Shown one piece after another: positions 46,310-56,442 of a stretch of DNA of 64,000 nucleotides. The stretch spans positions 2,232,001 through 2,296,000 of the forward strand of contig NZ_CP132194.1 of the NCBI RefSeq assembly GCF_030718935.1, read 5' to 3'. The notes under the pieces were generated by a model that had not been told where the DNA came from, did no database searches, and was given only the letters and a program-made list of their open reading frames with translations. Numbering within the stretch: the stretch's first letter is position 1; each line of letters starts with the position of its first letter. Made by a program: the position numbers and the translations under genes. Origin of the DNA: Psychrobacter sp. M13 (GTDB lineage: Bacteria > Pseudomonadota > Gammaproteobacteria > Pseudomonadales > Moraxellaceae).

Positions 46310-46376
46310 TAGGGTGCGCCCTACGCACCACTATCAAGGTGATGATCAACCTAATGGTGCATAAAATGCATCCTAC
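46310..46376. repeat. Palindromic dispersed repeat, TAGGGTGC type (copy 3)
   Basis: TAGGGTGCG and GCACCA on the left mirror TGGTGC and TGCATCCTA on the right over 67 bp. It resembles the copy at 7711-7778 in length and layout, and lies just after the aceA terminator. Confidence 0.65.
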
Positions 46377-46394
46377 GCTTACTCACGCTAGTAG

Positions 46395-47513
46395 TTATTT
46401 TATATCGCCATCTTTATCTTTTTCATCCTTGCCAAACCATTCTTTACGTTTGGCAGCGCTCATAGGCGGTCTATTTTTAAAAAGCTTATGGTACAGCGCT
46501 TTGATAAGTCTATAAATAAGATAGAAAACACCGAATAGTACGACCAACCACCACAGCTGTATAATGCCAAGAGCTACTGCCCTGAGCATATTCCAGCCTT
46601 CTCTAAAGGACTCACCAACTTGCGCGCCAAAGCTTGGACGCTCAGCATCGATGATTACATCCAGATTTTGGGTGGTTTCTTTATAGCTGCTATTGGGCTG
46701 GCTAAAGGTTAAGTCTATCGTGCTATATTTTACCTTATCTGCGATATCCATCTTTTCAAGCTGGGCATATTCTTGTTGTTGACGCGCGGCATAAGTTGCG
46801 GCAATCGTATCGACATTACTATTTTGATCTTTGTCATTTTTACTATTGAGGCGCTCTTGTGCTAGATCAGCCGCCATATCGCTATTGAGTTTAGCTGCCA
46901 GCTGCTCACGGTAAATATCTAGCGTTACATCCTGCGCGCTAAATGATTGCTCATTTAAAAAGGCCACTTGCTGCTGAACTTGCTTTAAAAAGCTGCTGAC
47001 TTTTTCGCGAGGAATACGTACAGTCATAGTCGCTTGACGATAGTAAGTGGTCAAAGTAACGTTCTGATCGCCTTTAATAAAGGTACGGCTGCCATTCTCA
47101 ATATTAGTGGTTTGGCTTAGCGCTACGTAACCGCCCTGCTGACGGGTTAAGCTCTCAATAGCGTTAGTACTTTTGACTACATCTTCGACTTTGAAGTTAG
47201 CATTAGCGGTTATTAGCAGCTCTTTACCTTTAATTTGAATATCTGAGACTTGACTCCCGAGAGTCTGCTCGCTATCGCCTGCTTGGTTTTCGACCTTTAG
47301 TTTGATAGGTGAGTTAGCAACGTCTGACTCTAATGACTCGTCAACCGACTGCTCAGTCTCTACAGCGTTACTCATATCCTCACTAGCGTATTCTGAGGAG
47401 TCACTACAACCACTGATTAATAATATAGACCCTAACACCGCAATAGTTAACGATGTCTGCAAATGACTTTTTTTAAATAAGTCATGCTCAGCTTTAAGTA
47501 TCTCATTATTCAT
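46395..47513 (-). CDS. DUF4349 membrane lipoprotein
   Basis: A 372-aa protein with a lipobox (LLISGC, Cys at about 36) after a longer than usual 17-residue N-terminal region. The DUF4349 domain (about 90-330) includes EQLAAKLNSDM..., a coiled-coil segment (about 200-260) and TIDLTFSQPN. Near the C-terminus is a membrane helix (IIQLWWLVVLFGVFYLIYRLI) followed by a basic tail. The family is of unknown function. It would be anchored at both ends of the domain: lipid at the N-terminus and helix at the C-terminus. Confidence 0.85.
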   Translation of the reverse strand: MNNEILKAEHDLFKKSHLQTSLTIAVLGSILLISGCSDSSEYASEDMSNAVETEQSVDESLESDVANSPIKLKVENQAGDSEQTLGSQVSDIQIKGKELLITANANFKVEDVVKSTNAIESLTRQQGGYVALSQTTNIENGSRTFIKGDQNVTLTTYYRQATMTVRIPREKVSSFLKQVQQQVAFLNEQSFSAQDVTLDIYREQLAAKLNSDMAADLAQERLNSKNDKDQNSNVDTIAATYAARQQQEYAQLEKMDIADKVKYSTIDLTFSQPNSSYKETTQNLDVIIDAERPSFGAQVGESFREGWNMLRAVALGIIQLWWLVVLFGVFYLIYRLIKALYHKLFKNRPPMSAAKRKEWFGKDEKDKDGDIK

Positions 47514-47682
47514 GCTCGTTACTCTTTTTAATATATTAGTCTAATTATAAAGACTCCTAAATAAAAGTACATCGTTTAGCAAGTGATTCGCTTATGAACC
47601 TGTAGAAGTTTTACTTGTTATTCACAGTGGCCTCTCATACGATAGTAGTATTATCACTTTTATTATAATAAAGGAGCTTACT

Positions 47683-49359
47683 GTGCAAGAGATTGAATTA
47701 AAGTTTTTGATACCAGAGTCACGACTAAAAGGTCTGATGCGTCAGGCAAAAGTTAAGTCCTCTCAAACCACTCAGTTAGCTGCTCATTATTACGACACCC
47801 CTAAGCAAACGCTGGCAAAGGCGGGCATTGGCTTACGTATTCGTCAAGAAGGTGAGCAATGGGTACAAACTATCAAAGCGGGTGGTGACGGTATCGCAGC
47901 ACGTTTAGAGCACAATGTGATACTGGATAGTGAGCAAGTGCAAACTATGCTTGATGAAGGTAAGCTGTTTCCTGATTTATCGGTTTATAAAGAGACAGCC
48001 ATTGCCCCTGCATTGGCTGACTTTAAGCTAAAAAAACTAGCCAAAAATCTAACTCGGCAATATGTGACCGATGTACAGCGTGTTTCGCGTCTATTAGAAG
48101 ATAAAGAAAGCAGTCAAAATGAAGAAACTAATAATACCATTGAGGTTGCTTACGACTGTGGCGAGATCATTCATGGTATCGATGCAACCCTACGCTACCC
48201 TATTCATGAGATCGAATTTGAGCTAGTCTCAGGTGAGCTTGAGTTTTTATTTGCGACCGCTAAAGTGTGGTGCAAACGCTATAAGTTATGTCTATCTACC
48301 GTGACTAAAGCTGAGCGCGGTGGCTTGCTCATTAAACAGCAAGACTACAGCCCAGCAGTAAGCGCCAATCTTGCTCAACTCAATGTCAACCCTGACAGTA
48401 GCATGGCTGAATTCATCCGTGCCACTGTGCATAACTGTCTATTACAAATACTCCCTAATAGCAGTGCTATCGTCGCAGGTAGTACGGACAACGACCATGT
48501 TCTACAGTTACGTATCGGTATTCGTCGTCTACGTACTGCGCTTAACGTCCTCAAAAAATTCTCAGATGCGATTAACCCTGACTGGCAGCCGATCCTCAAA
48601 CAAACGGAGCGCTTGCTTGGTGACTACCGCGCGCTTGCCTATCTAGCCTCAGATGTTGAATGTAAGTTGCAGCAGCAAGGGGCACCTAAAGTCGACTGGA
48701 GCACAGAGCTTACCCGTTTGAAAGTTACCCCGACCAATGCAGTACGGGCTAATGACTTTCAGTTGACTCTACTTGAGCTGATTGAGTTTACTATGAGTGA
48801 CGCTAGCAATGAGCCGCAAGCAAAAATGCTAGCCATCGATATACTGCCAAAACTACTTTCTAAAAAACATATCAAGCTACTCAAAGCTGAGCAAAAGCTT
48901 GCTGATCTTAAAAACCCTGACGCCATGCCTAATAAGCTCGCTAGTGATGAATTGTCTGGTGATGTCAACATTGATGATGCTGATAATGAAGCTGATAAAA
49001 GAGTTAAGCTTACAGATCAAAAGGCCTTGCACGATACCTTACAACATAAAGCACATCATAAAGTGCGCCAGCATCTCAAAGACTTACGTTATATCAGTGA
49101 GTTTGCAGCCCCACTATACAGCGATAAGAAAAACAGCAGTAAGAAAAGCCGACGTTTAATTGAACAGCTAGTCAAAGCACAACGAGCCTTAGGGCAGTAT
49201 AATGACCATCAGCAGTACCAACAACGTTATCAAAAGAAATCATTAACGGATACGAATGCGCTATATGGGGCTGGCTGGTTTGCCGCTTTAACAAAAAGTG
49301 ACTTACAACGCTGCCAAAAACGCTTGGCTAAAGTGAATGACGTTACTATATTTTGGTAA
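47683..49359 (+). CDS. CYTH–CHAD domain protein (inorganic triphosphatase-like)
   Basis: A 558-aa fusion. The CYTH domain (about 1-205) starts with the EIELKF signature (ExExK) and has LRIRQEG and the paired Arg/Lys/Glu residues of the triphosphate tunnel. The CHAD domain (about 240-558) carries its conserved histidine/arginine helices (RIGIRRLRTALNVL, HHKVRQHLKDLRY). E. coli YgiF of this layout hydrolyses inorganic triphosphate; CHAD domains bind polyphosphate. A Lys/Asp insert lies within CHAD (about 405-450). The GTG start is set by AAGGAG six bases upstream. Confidence 0.9.
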   Translation: MQEIELKFLIPESRLKGLMRQAKVKSSQTTQLAAHYYDTPKQTLAKAGIGLRIRQEGEQWVQTIKAGGDGIAARLEHNVILDSEQVQTMLDEGKLFPDLSVYKETAIAPALADFKLKKLAKNLTRQYVTDVQRVSRLLEDKESSQNEETNNTIEVAYDCGEIIHGIDATLRYPIHEIEFELVSGELEFLFATAKVWCKRYKLCLSTVTKAERGGLLIKQQDYSPAVSANLAQLNVNPDSSMAEFIRATVHNCLLQILPNSSAIVAGSTDNDHVLQLRIGIRRLRTALNVLKKFSDAINPDWQPILKQTERLLGDYRALAYLASDVECKLQQQGAPKVDWSTELTRLKVTPTNAVRANDFQLTLLELIEFTMSDASNEPQAKMLAIDILPKLLSKKHIKLLKAEQKLADLKNPDAMPNKLASDELSGDVNIDDADNEADKRVKLTDQKALHDTLQHKAHHKVRQHLKDLRYISEFAAPLYSDKKNSSKKSRRLIEQLVKAQRALGQYNDHQQYQQRYQKKSLTDTNALYGAGWFAALTKSDLQRCQKRLAKVNDVTIFW

Positions 49360-49401
49360 TTAAGGCTTAGTCGTTCAGCTACTTCGCTATAAACTTTGCA
49401 T

Positions 49402-49447
49402 AAAAAAGACAGCTTATATACTTATGAATATATGAAGCTGTCTTTTA
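49402..49447. terminator. Terminator between the CYTH/CHAD and nitroreductase genes
   Basis: AAAAGACAGCTT pairs with AAGCTGTCTTTT around an AT-rich inner loop. A/T runs sit on both sides of the convergent genes. Confidence 0.8.
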
Positions 49448-49479
49448 GTCTCAAATCGATTAGCTACTAGTGATTGGCT

Positions 49480-50103
49480 TTATTTTGACTCAAGCCCAAG
49501 CACCTTCATACGCTCGTTAAGCGGTTGATACGTCTTCTCGCCAGCAGGCTCTAAGATATTGCCAAACGGCATTTGTGCAATCAAATCCCAATCGTCATCG
49601 ATCGAAAAAGCTTTGGCAATAGCCTCATTGATTAACGGATTATAATGTTGCAAACTAGCGCCAACTTCTAAAGTCCGTAGCTCTGTCCACAATGCATATT
49701 GATGCATCGCTGAGGTTTGCTCGGCCCAAATCGGAAACCTATCGGCATATAGCGCAAACTTATCTTGCATGGCTTTGATAACTTTCTTATCTTCATAGAA
49801 TAATACGGTGCCTGCCGCTGCACGAAAGCCATCCATCTTTTGTTTAGAGCTAGTAAAATCGCCATCGCCCACTTCATCGCGTAACTTAAGCTCAGTAATA
49901 TCCCAAAGCTGTTGGTGCTGATCACCAAACAAAACCACTAATCGTGACGACTGGGAATTAAAAGATGATGGTGTATGTAATAGTACACGCTCGGCCATAT
50001 TGACGATAGCTTGTGGAGCTGTAGGTAACTCATTACCCAAGGCATAGATAGAGCGACGCTCATTAAAGGCTTGTTGTAGCGTTTCAAGTGTAGCTTTGGA
50101 CAT
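49480..50103 (-). CDS. Nitroreductase-family FMN protein
   Basis: About 207 aa from the ATG at 50103 (MSKATLETLQQAFNERRSIYALG); the TTG/ATG further upstream adds 24 unrelated residues. The R-R/S-x-Y start, HTPSSFNSQSSRLVVLFG and the C-terminal IAQMPFGN match the nitroreductase fold, which binds FMN and uses NAD(P)H to reduce quinones or nitro groups. The natural substrate is unknown. Confidence 0.85.
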   Translation of the reverse strand: MSKATLETLQQAFNERRSIYALGNELPTAPQAIVNMAERVLLHTPSSFNSQSSRLVVLFGDQHQQLWDITELKLRDEVGDGDFTSSKQKMDGFRAAAGTVLFYEDKKVIKAMQDKFALYADRFPIWAEQTSAMHQYALWTELRTLEVGASLQHYNPLINEAIAKAFSIDDDWDLIAQMPFGNILEPAGEKTYQPLNERMKVLGLESK

Positions 50104-50347
50104 TGCATTTCTCTTTATAGTTTTGGTTAGAATTTTCGCTGTTAGATTTTTTTCGCACTCTTTATAAGTGTACATTTTATAAATGTGATACTTATAAATG
50201 TCTTATATTCGATAATATTATAACAACCAGCTTAACAATACATCGTTAATGTTGAGTTCGTTTTATCAATAGCCTTGTAACTATATCTTGTCGCTATATT
50301 TTTCAACTATGACTAATTCAAAATAAAAGAGATACATTATTTATTGA

Positions 50348-50425
50348 AGCGGAACTGATATAAATTTTTCTTGCTTGCTGTGTCTACGCTGACAGAGGCT
50401 GCGCAAAATTAATATCAGTTCCGCT
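50348..50425. repeat. Inverted-repeat element, 78 bp
   Basis: AGCGGAACTGATAT at the left end is mirrored by ATATCAGTTCCGCT at the right; the next bases (AAATTTT/AAAATT) also pair. The middle (TGCTTGCTGTGTCTACGCTG...) is unpaired. It is probably a non-coding mobile palindrome. It occupies the 383-bp gap between the nitroreductase start and the YkuD gene stop. Confidence 0.75.
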
Positions 50426-50486
50426 GTATTTTTTATATTAGATTGACTATATAATTTGCAGCTATATTTTTGATATAAGAGTTAGA

Positions 50487-50993
50487 TTAGCTGGCGATTA
50501 TAGTGACAGCCACTCCTTCCTCTATTTTATCGTATAGCTCAACAATATCTTGATTACGCATGCGCACACAACCATGTGAGAGTGGTAAATCCATAGACTC
50601 ATTATCAGGTGTACCATGAATATAGATATAGCGCTGATAAGTATCACAGCCACCTTTATCATTGCTGCCTTTATTGATGCCTTCTTCTAAGCCTTGTAGC
50701 CATAGAATGCGAGTTAATATCCAGTCGCGCTCAGGATAATCAGCACCAAATTCAGCGCTGTGTATCTCACCAGTAGGCACACGCCCGACAAACACGGCAT
50801 TTATAGGCTCGTGGCCGCCAATTTTTTGTGCAATAATATGCCGACCTAACGGCGTACAACCACTATCTTGCTGACTGCCGATACCGTTTTTTGCTGTTGA
50901 TACCCCATATTGGCAAATTTTAACATCATGCTTATATAAGCTTAAGCTTTGTTTAGCAATATTAATGATAATGTGTTTATCAAAGTCTTTCAT
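50487..50993 (-). CDS. YkuD-domain protein without signal peptide (ElsL-like L,D-carboxypeptidase?)
   Basis: A 168-aa protein that is essentially one YkuD (L,D-transpeptidase) domain. The catalytic signature is IHGTPDNESMDLPLSHGCVRMRNQD, with His, Ser-His-Gly-Cys and Arg. There is no signal peptide, so it should be cytoplasmic, unlike true cell-wall L,D-transpeptidases. In Acinetobacter the similar ElsL is a cytoplasmic L,D-carboxypeptidase of peptidoglycan recycling; the same role is inferred here. ATG 50993 is preferred over the TTG at 51002. Confidence 0.8.
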   Translation of the reverse strand: MKDFDKHIIINIAKQSLSLYKHDVKICQYGVSTAKNGIGSQQDSGCTPLGRHIIAQKIGGHEPINAVFVGRVPTGEIHSAEFGADYPERDWILTRILWLQGLEEGINKGSNDKGGCDTYQRYIYIHGTPDNESMDLPLSHGCVRMRNQDIVELYDKIEEGVAVTIIAS

Positions 50994-51174
50994 GACACCC
51001 AACCCGTTATTTCTTTAGTCAGTCGTTAAAGGTTATTTTATCGATATCTCATTGTATTTAAATGTATTTTTATTAGAATCTTTAACAGTTGGTAAAAATA
51101 TCTATCCTTAAAAGATTGTATCAAATGCACAGGCACCGTAAGATAAGAGCTATATTCTTTAATGCTAGCAAATT

Positions 51175-52290
51175 ATGACTACTGTTTCACCAAAACGCGT
51201 GTCGATGTATGATTTTTTATCTCAAGACTTGCAGCCTACTGTTTCACTACTGGCGGATGCCACTCAGTTATCGCTACCACAAACGCGCTTAGGGCTATCT
51301 GCTAGTCTACAAGCTATCATCACCGCTTTACTCGCTTACGAGCAACGCAATCAGGCCTCGGTAGTCCATAAAAAGCTATTTACTCGTGGCTCAGTCAAAG
51401 AGCTACGTCAGTACAATGCGATGAACTTTGCTACTATCAGTGCCAGCTTATACCATCGCAATGATGTCACTGATGCTATTTTCGGTGATGCCGCAACCGT
51501 AATGAAAGCTTGTCACTATATAGCAGAGCAAATTTCGGCCAGACCGATGCAGGTAAAGACACTACTGACCTCTTTGTCTATTCTAGTGTTGCGTGAGCTT
51601 GCAGTCTTAGCCGATTATAGCCAACTTGATAGTGATGAGCTGGCTAAATGGTTTGAATTGCAGCCGCAGTTTTTATCGATAGCCTCTATTGATGATTATT
51701 GGTACACATTGACTCAATTTCAGGCGGTACAGACAGCACCTGTTCAGGGTACGCATCAAGCCACTCCCAAGTATATAAAGGCTATTGGACGTGCACCTGA
51801 AAATGTTCAACAGGGTCGTCATAATGATATGCTAGTGTTTGAACCGATGGCAAATATTGTCTTACCGCACCAACGCTGGTTACTACAGTTGGCAAAGATA
51901 GCTGATATATACTTGAGTCGCAATCGTTTGCGTATTACCTCGGAGCCTGCTACAGCGCCTATCGCACCTTTAGTTAGTATAGGACTGCTCGGTGTCAGTA
52001 GCGATGACAACGACGATACGCAAGTCACGACTCGCGAGCAGCCTATCAAACATGACAAATCAGTACCACTATGGAAAAACCCTGTCATTCTTATTATTAT
52101 TCTAGTGATCGGTGTTCTTGGCGGTCTAGCTATGCTCAAGTATCAACAGCAGCAGTCTGATGGCGTACTGACAGCGTCAGATGCGGTGTATGAGCATAAT
52201 CACTCTAATGAGCGCCAGCAACAAGATATGGCGACTGTAAAAGTTGATGATAGTATTGATAATAATAACGGCGCAAGAGTTGCTGATTGA
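51175..52290 (+). CDS. Unknown protein with C-terminal membrane helix
   Basis: A 371-aa protein I cannot place firmly. The first 200 residues are mostly helical (LSLPQTRLGLSASLQAIITALLAYEQR near 33-59). A single membrane helix NPVILIIILVIGVLGGLAMLKY lies near 306-327, with a short, acidic, polar C-terminus. There is no signal peptide, so the large domain is probably cytoplasmic and the tail periplasmic. The N-terminal helices loosely recall DUF937-type proteins. No ribosome-binding site stands out. Confidence 0.6.
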   Translation: MTTVSPKRVSMYDFLSQDLQPTVSLLADATQLSLPQTRLGLSASLQAIITALLAYEQRNQASVVHKKLFTRGSVKELRQYNAMNFATISASLYHRNDVTDAIFGDAATVMKACHYIAEQISARPMQVKTLLTSLSILVLRELAVLADYSQLDSDELAKWFELQPQFLSIASIDDYWYTLTQFQAVQTAPVQGTHQATPKYIKAIGRAPENVQQGRHNDMLVFEPMANIVLPHQRWLLQLAKIADIYLSRNRLRITSEPATAPIAPLVSIGLLGVSSDDNDDTQVTTREQPIKHDKSVPLWKNPVILIIILVIGVLGGLAMLKYQQQQSDGVLTASDAVYEHNHSNERQQQDMATVKVDDSIDNNNGARVAD

Positions 52291-52340
52291 AGCTAGCTAT
52301 TAAAGTGTACTAAGTATAATGATTTTTATATAAAGAAATT

Positions 52341-52387
52341 TAGACAATAAAAAACAGAGACTTAGCGCCTCTGTTTTTTATTGTCTA
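52341..52387. terminator. Long bidirectional terminator
   Basis: TAGACAATAAAAAACAGAG pairs with CTCTGTTTTTTATTGTCTA, a near-perfect 19-bp stem, between the unknown membrane gene and argG (convergent). Confidence 0.92.
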
Positions 52388-52419
52388 AAATAATTATGTT
52401 TAACTACTTTCATAGCTGA

Positions 52420-53658
52420 CTATTTAGATAAGTCACGTCCACGACTGGCTTCGATAGCCAAACGTAGTCCGTTTAGGCGGATAAAGCCTTCAGCGTCTTT
52501 TTGATCATAAGCGCCCGCATCATCTTCAAAAGTGGCAATTTTTTCGTCAAACAGTGAGTCATCTGACTTACGACCGACTACGCTGACACTACCTTTATAT
52601 AACTTCACGCGTACCGTGCCATTGACATACTCTTGCGACTTATCGATTAGCGCCTGCAACATAAGACGCTCAGGACTGAACCAATAGCCGTTATAGATAA
52701 TCTTAGCATAGCGTGGCATCAGCTCATCTTTTAGATGTGCCGCTTCGCGATCTAGGGTCAGTGATTCAATACCGCGATGCGCTTTTAGCATAATCGTGCC
52801 TGCTGGCGTCTCATAACAGCCGCGTGACTTCATACCCACATAACGGTTTTCGACGATATCTAAACGACCGATACCATGGTTGCCACCAATTTCATTAAGC
52901 TTAATCATAATCTCGTACGGCTTAAGTGCTTCACCATCGATAGCGACGATATCCCCTTTTTTATACTCAAGATCCATATATTGCGGTGTATCTGGCGCTT
53001 CTTCTGGGCTGACTGACCAGCGCCACATATCATCTTCAGCCTCCATATACGGATCTTCTAAGATGCCGCCCTCATAAGAGATATGCAGTAGATTGGCATC
53101 CATAGAGTAAGGCGATTTGGTCTTATTACCGGCATAGTCGATAGCGATATTATGCTCTTCGGCATACTGCATTAGGCTTTCACGACTCGACAGATCCCAT
53201 TCACGCCAAGGGGCGATAGTCACTACATCAGGCGACAAAGCGACAGCGCCTAGCTCAAAACGAACCTGATCGTTGCCTTTACCTGTTGCACCATGACTGA
53301 TCGCATCGGCATTATGCTCAGCGGCAATCTCAACTAAGCGTTTGGCGATAAGTGGGCGCGCGATGGAAGTACCTAATAAGTACTCACCTTCATAAATGGC
53401 ATTGGCACGAAACATTGGGAACACATAATCACGAGCAAACTCTTCACGCAGATCTTCGATATAAATATTTTTGATACCCATAGCTTCTGCTTTGGCACGG
53501 GCAGGCTCAACTTCTTCGCCTTGACCAAGATCAGCGGTAAAGGTAATGACTTCAGCATCATAAGTCTCAGTCAGCCATTTAGCGATGATTGAAGTATCAA
53601 GTCCGCCTGAATAGGCTAGAACAATTTTATTGATATTATTTTTATCCAGTTGTGCCAT
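52420..53658 (-). CDS. argG: Argininosuccinate synthase
   Basis: A 412-aa ATP-dependent enzyme that joins citrulline and aspartate in arginine synthesis. The PP-loop [10 protein letters not shown] is at about residues 14-23. [14 protein letters not shown] near 124 and the substrate-binding [14 protein letters not shown] near 170 fit the family. AGGAGCT precedes the ATG. The length is normal. The gene is divergent from pyrC across 268 bp. Confidence 0.96.
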   Translation of the reverse strand: MAQLDKNNINKIVLAYSGGLDTSIIAKWLTETYDAEVITFTADLGQGEEVEPARAKAEAMGIKNIYIEDLREEFARDYVFPMFRANAIYEGEYLLGTSIARPLIAKRLVEIAAEHNADAISHGATGKGNDQVRFELGAVALSPDVVTIAPWREWDLSSRESLMQYAEEHNIAIDYAGNKTKSPYSMDANLLHISYEGGILEDPYMEAEDDMWRWSVSPEEAPDTPQYMDLEYKKGDIVAIDGEALKPYEIMIKLNEIGGNHGIGRLDIVENRYVGMKSRGCYETPAGTIMLKAHRGIESLTLDREAAHLKDELMPRYAKIIYNGYWFSPERLMLQALIDKSQEYVNGTVRVKLYKGSVSVVGRKSDDSLFDEKIATFEDDAGAYDQKDAEGFIRLNGLRLAIEASRGRDLSK

Positions 53659-53926
53659 GAATAGCTCCTAGTTGATAGTTAGGGTTTTGGTTTTAAAAAA
53701 TAAGATAGGAATATAGAGCAGAATAGATAGTAAAAATAGATTTTGCCTAGTTAGTGTACATCATATTTAGTCAGGCAACCAAATCTGTTATTATAGCAAC
53801 AAAATAAATGCTTTGATTAGAGCATATCTTCTTCTTATTGCCGCTGTTTAGTTGCCCTTTATTTATTAATTACTCTTACTTATCTGTCTTTTTCTCAATC
53901 TAACCCTATAGAGTGCTATAACGCTT

Positions 53927-54997
53927 ATGACTGATTCTATTGCTCAGCTTACTATTATTCAGCCCGATGATTGGCACATTCATCTGCGAGATGATCAAGC
54001 ATTAGCGACTACGGTTGCTCATGCAGCTACTAGTTTTAATCGGGTTATTTGTATGCCAAATTTAGTACCACCTGTCAAAACGACTACTGACGCACAGGCT
54101 TATCGAACGCGCATTATGCAGCATTTACAAGCTTGTGATATCCCAGCTGAGCGCAAGGCGACTTTTGATCCGCGTATGACCTTGTATATGACCGATCATA
54201 CTAGTGCGCAAGATATCGAAGAGGCCGTAAAATCAGGCATCGTTCAAGCGGTCAAACTCTACCCTGCTGGTGCCACAACCAACTCAGCTGATGGCGTGAC
54301 TAATATTAATGCGCTGGCTGATGTATTCGGCGCTATGGAAAAGTATCAATTGCCCTTATTATTGCATGGTGAAGTGACACAGGATCATGTCGATATTTTC
54401 GATCGTGAAAAGCGTTTTTTAGATGAAGTGTTAGTGCAAATTATAGCTAAATTCCCTGCATTAAAAATCGTTTTAGAGCATATTACTACTAGCGATGCCG
54501 CTGACTTTGTTTTAGCACAAGGTAATAACATTGCCGCAACTATTACTCCGCAGCACATGATGCTCAATCGTAATCATATGCTGTTAGGAGGCATTAAACC
54601 GCATCTATATTGCCTGCCTATTCTAAAGCGAGAGTCGCATCAAAAAGTGCTATTAGATGTCGCAACTAGTGGCAGTCCAAAGTTCTTTTTGGGCACAGAC
54701 TCAGCACCGCATCCGACAGATAAGAAAGAAACGGCCTGTGGCTGTGCTGGCTGTTATAGCTCACCGACAGCGCTAGCTTTATACGCTACTGCCTTTGATA
54801 GTGTTGGCAAAATTGACAAGCTTGAAGGCTTTACCAGTCGCTTTGGTGCACAGTTCTATGGATTGCCTCTGAATACTGATACCGTAACTTTACTTAAATC
54901 ACCTATGCAAATACCCACCTCTTATCCGTATTTTGATGGCTCAACACTTACTCCGTTGATGGCTGGTGAAACGCTACCTTGGTCGATTAAAGCCTAA
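53927..54997 (+). CDS. pyrC: Dihydroorotase
   Basis: A 356-aa zinc amidohydrolase for pyrimidine synthesis, closing carbamoyl aspartate to dihydroorotate. It is the class II (E. coli-type) form: HIHLRDD near 17-23 carries two zinc His, the carboxylated Lys is in [12 protein letters not shown] near 100-111, further His are in LLHGEV and LEHITT, and the catalytic Asp is in GTDSAPHP near 255. rnt follows about 200 bp later, a usual arrangement. Confidence 0.95.
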   Translation: MTDSIAQLTIIQPDDWHIHLRDDQALATTVAHAATSFNRVICMPNLVPPVKTTTDAQAYRTRIMQHLQACDIPAERKATFDPRMTLYMTDHTSAQDIEEAVKSGIVQAVKLYPAGATTNSADGVTNINALADVFGAMEKYQLPLLLHGEVTQDHVDIFDREKRFLDEVLVQIIAKFPALKIVLEHITTSDAADFVLAQGNNIAATITPQHMMLNRNHMLLGGIKPHLYCLPILKRESHQKVLLDVATSGSPKFFLGTDSAPHPTDKKETACGCAGCYSSPTALALYATAFDSVGKIDKLEGFTSRFGAQFYGLPLNTDTVTLLKSPMQIPTSYPYFDGSTLTPLMAGETLPWSIKA

Positions 54998-55202
54998 ACG
55001 TTTTAGTTGAGTTTAACTTTAGCCAAGCTTGGCTTAACTAAATTTGATAGGACGACTGGACTTGATAGTATGACTGACATATCGACAGTCTTTATACTCT
55101 TGATCTTTGATGTGCTATCAAGCTTTAGTATACTATTAAGCTTTAAAATTTTGACCTTTAAAATTTTGATTTATTATTACCGACAAAGTGATTTAACTGT
55201 CT

Positions 55203-55967
55203 ATGAGTACCCAAAACGATACTATTAAACCTGCTGAAGTAGGCTCCGACAAGGTGTCAGTTGACAACGAGCAAACGGATCCTACCAAAGCAGAAGCTGA
55301 TACACCTATGTCTTTGAAACAGCGCTTTCGTAAATTTTTGCCAGTCGTGGTTGATGTAGAAACCGCTGGTTTTAATGCACACACTGATGCACTGCTAGAG
55401 ATTGCCTGTATTCCTATCCTACTCAATGAGCAAGGGGTGTTTTATCCAGGAGAGGCGCAAAATGCTCATATCGAACCTTTTGAAGGCGCTAATCTTGAAC
55501 CGCGAGCTTTGGCATTCACAGGTATTGATCCTAATAATCCTATGCGTAAAGCGATTGCCGAAGACGAGAAGGCCGCACTACGACGCATCTTTAAAGGCTT
55601 GAAAGAAGTTCGAAAATCTGAAGAATGTCGTCAATGTGTGCTGATAGGTCATAATGCTCATTTTGATTTGGCATTTTTAAATGCCGCAGTAGTACGAACC
55701 AATAGCAAAAACCTTAACCCTTTTCACCAGTTCTCAGTATTTGATACCGTCACTTTATCTGCGTTAGCTTTTGGCCAAACTGTATTGGCACGCGCTTGTA
55801 AGGCTGCTGGGCTCGAATTTGATGGTAATGATGCACACTCAGCGCTTTATGATACGCAAAAAACAGCTGAATTATTTTGTCATATTCTAAATAACTATCC
55901 GATGCTGCCTAATGCGATGGTCGTTGAAGAAGCTGAAGCAGTAGTGACAGAGGACAACAACTCATAA
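55203..55967 (+). CDS. rnt: Ribonuclease T
   Basis: A 254-aa 3'-5' exoribonuclease of the DEDDh group, which trims tRNA and other 3' ends. The first site D-V-E-T is VVVDVETAGFN near 50-60, the second is GHNAHFDLAFLNA near 150, and the His/Asp of site III is in NDAHSALYDTQKTAELF near 217-233. It carries about 35 extra acidic N-terminal residues; an internal ATG at residue 36 (MSLKQRFRKF) would give the usual length. Neither start has a clear ribosome-binding site. Confidence 0.92.
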   Translation: MSTQNDTIKPAEVGSDKVSVDNEQTDPTKAEADTPMSLKQRFRKFLPVVVDVETAGFNAHTDALLEIACIPILLNEQGVFYPGEAQNAHIEPFEGANLEPRALAFTGIDPNNPMRKAIAEDEKAALRRIFKGLKEVRKSEECRQCVLIGHNAHFDLAFLNAAVVRTNSKNLNPFHQFSVFDTVTLSALAFGQTVLARACKAAGLEFDGNDAHSALYDTQKTAELFCHILNNYPMLPNAMVVEEAEAVVTEDNNS

Positions 55968-56048
55968 ACAGCAATTAGCTGAATATTACTTATAATAAAA
56001 TGAAGTCGTTTATTATAATTGTTGTAGATTACTACGAGGGCTTCTCTA

Positions 56049-56252
56049 ATGGAACTAGAACCACAACATATGTTATGGGGTACTATTATTGGTTATATGC
56101 TTCTTGCTATAACCATCAGTGCGTGCACTTCGCTATGGATTCGCCATCATTTAAAGAGTAAAAACTTACATCCACGCCGGGCCTTGAAAAAAAGGTATTT
56201 ATTGCTAAAAAAACGTAGAAAAAAGCTTGACAGTAAACACAGACGCTATTAG
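56049..56252 (+). CDS. Small membrane protein with basic tail
   Basis: A 67-aa protein: one membrane helix (about 9-30, GTIIGYMLLAITISACTSLWI) and then a very basic C-terminus with 18 or so Lys/Arg/His in 37 residues. GAGGG is about ten bases upstream. It may be a membrane-anchored nucleic-acid or phospholipid-binding peptide, or a non-functional ORF. No family is known to me. Confidence 0.5.
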   Translation: MELEPQHMLWGTIIGYMLLAITISACTSLWIRHHLKSKNLHPRRALKKRYLLLKKRRKKLDSKHRRY

Positions 56253-56328
56253 AATGTGCACCTCTTCAGCATAAATGGTGAAAGCAGCTGAAGCGCTACT
56301 ACTTTATTTATAGAGTAAATAGCTCCTA

Positions 56329-56404
56329 GTCCCCATCGTCTAGAGGCCTAGGACACCGCCCTTTCACGGCGGTAACGGGGGTTCGAATCCCCCTGGGGAC
56401 GCCA
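56329..56404 (+). tRNA. tRNA-Glu (TTC)
   Basis: A 76-nt cloverleaf: acceptor GTCCCCA/TGGGGAC, TTC anticodon in a CTTTCAC loop, T-arm GGTTCGAATCC, encoded GCCA. A terminator hairpin follows at 56443. Confidence 0.97.
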
Positions 56405-56442
56405 CATATAAAAGTATTATTGGTTTCAATGGTAATATTTTA

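Noticed and set aside
46297..46515. A 72-codon plus-strand frame over the repeat after aceA
   Set aside because: It runs across a palindromic repeat and into the antisense of the DUF4349 gene.
55007..55228. A 73-codon frame between pyrC and rnt
   Set aside because: It is low-complexity and AT-rich, has no ribosome-binding site, and overlaps the rnt start.
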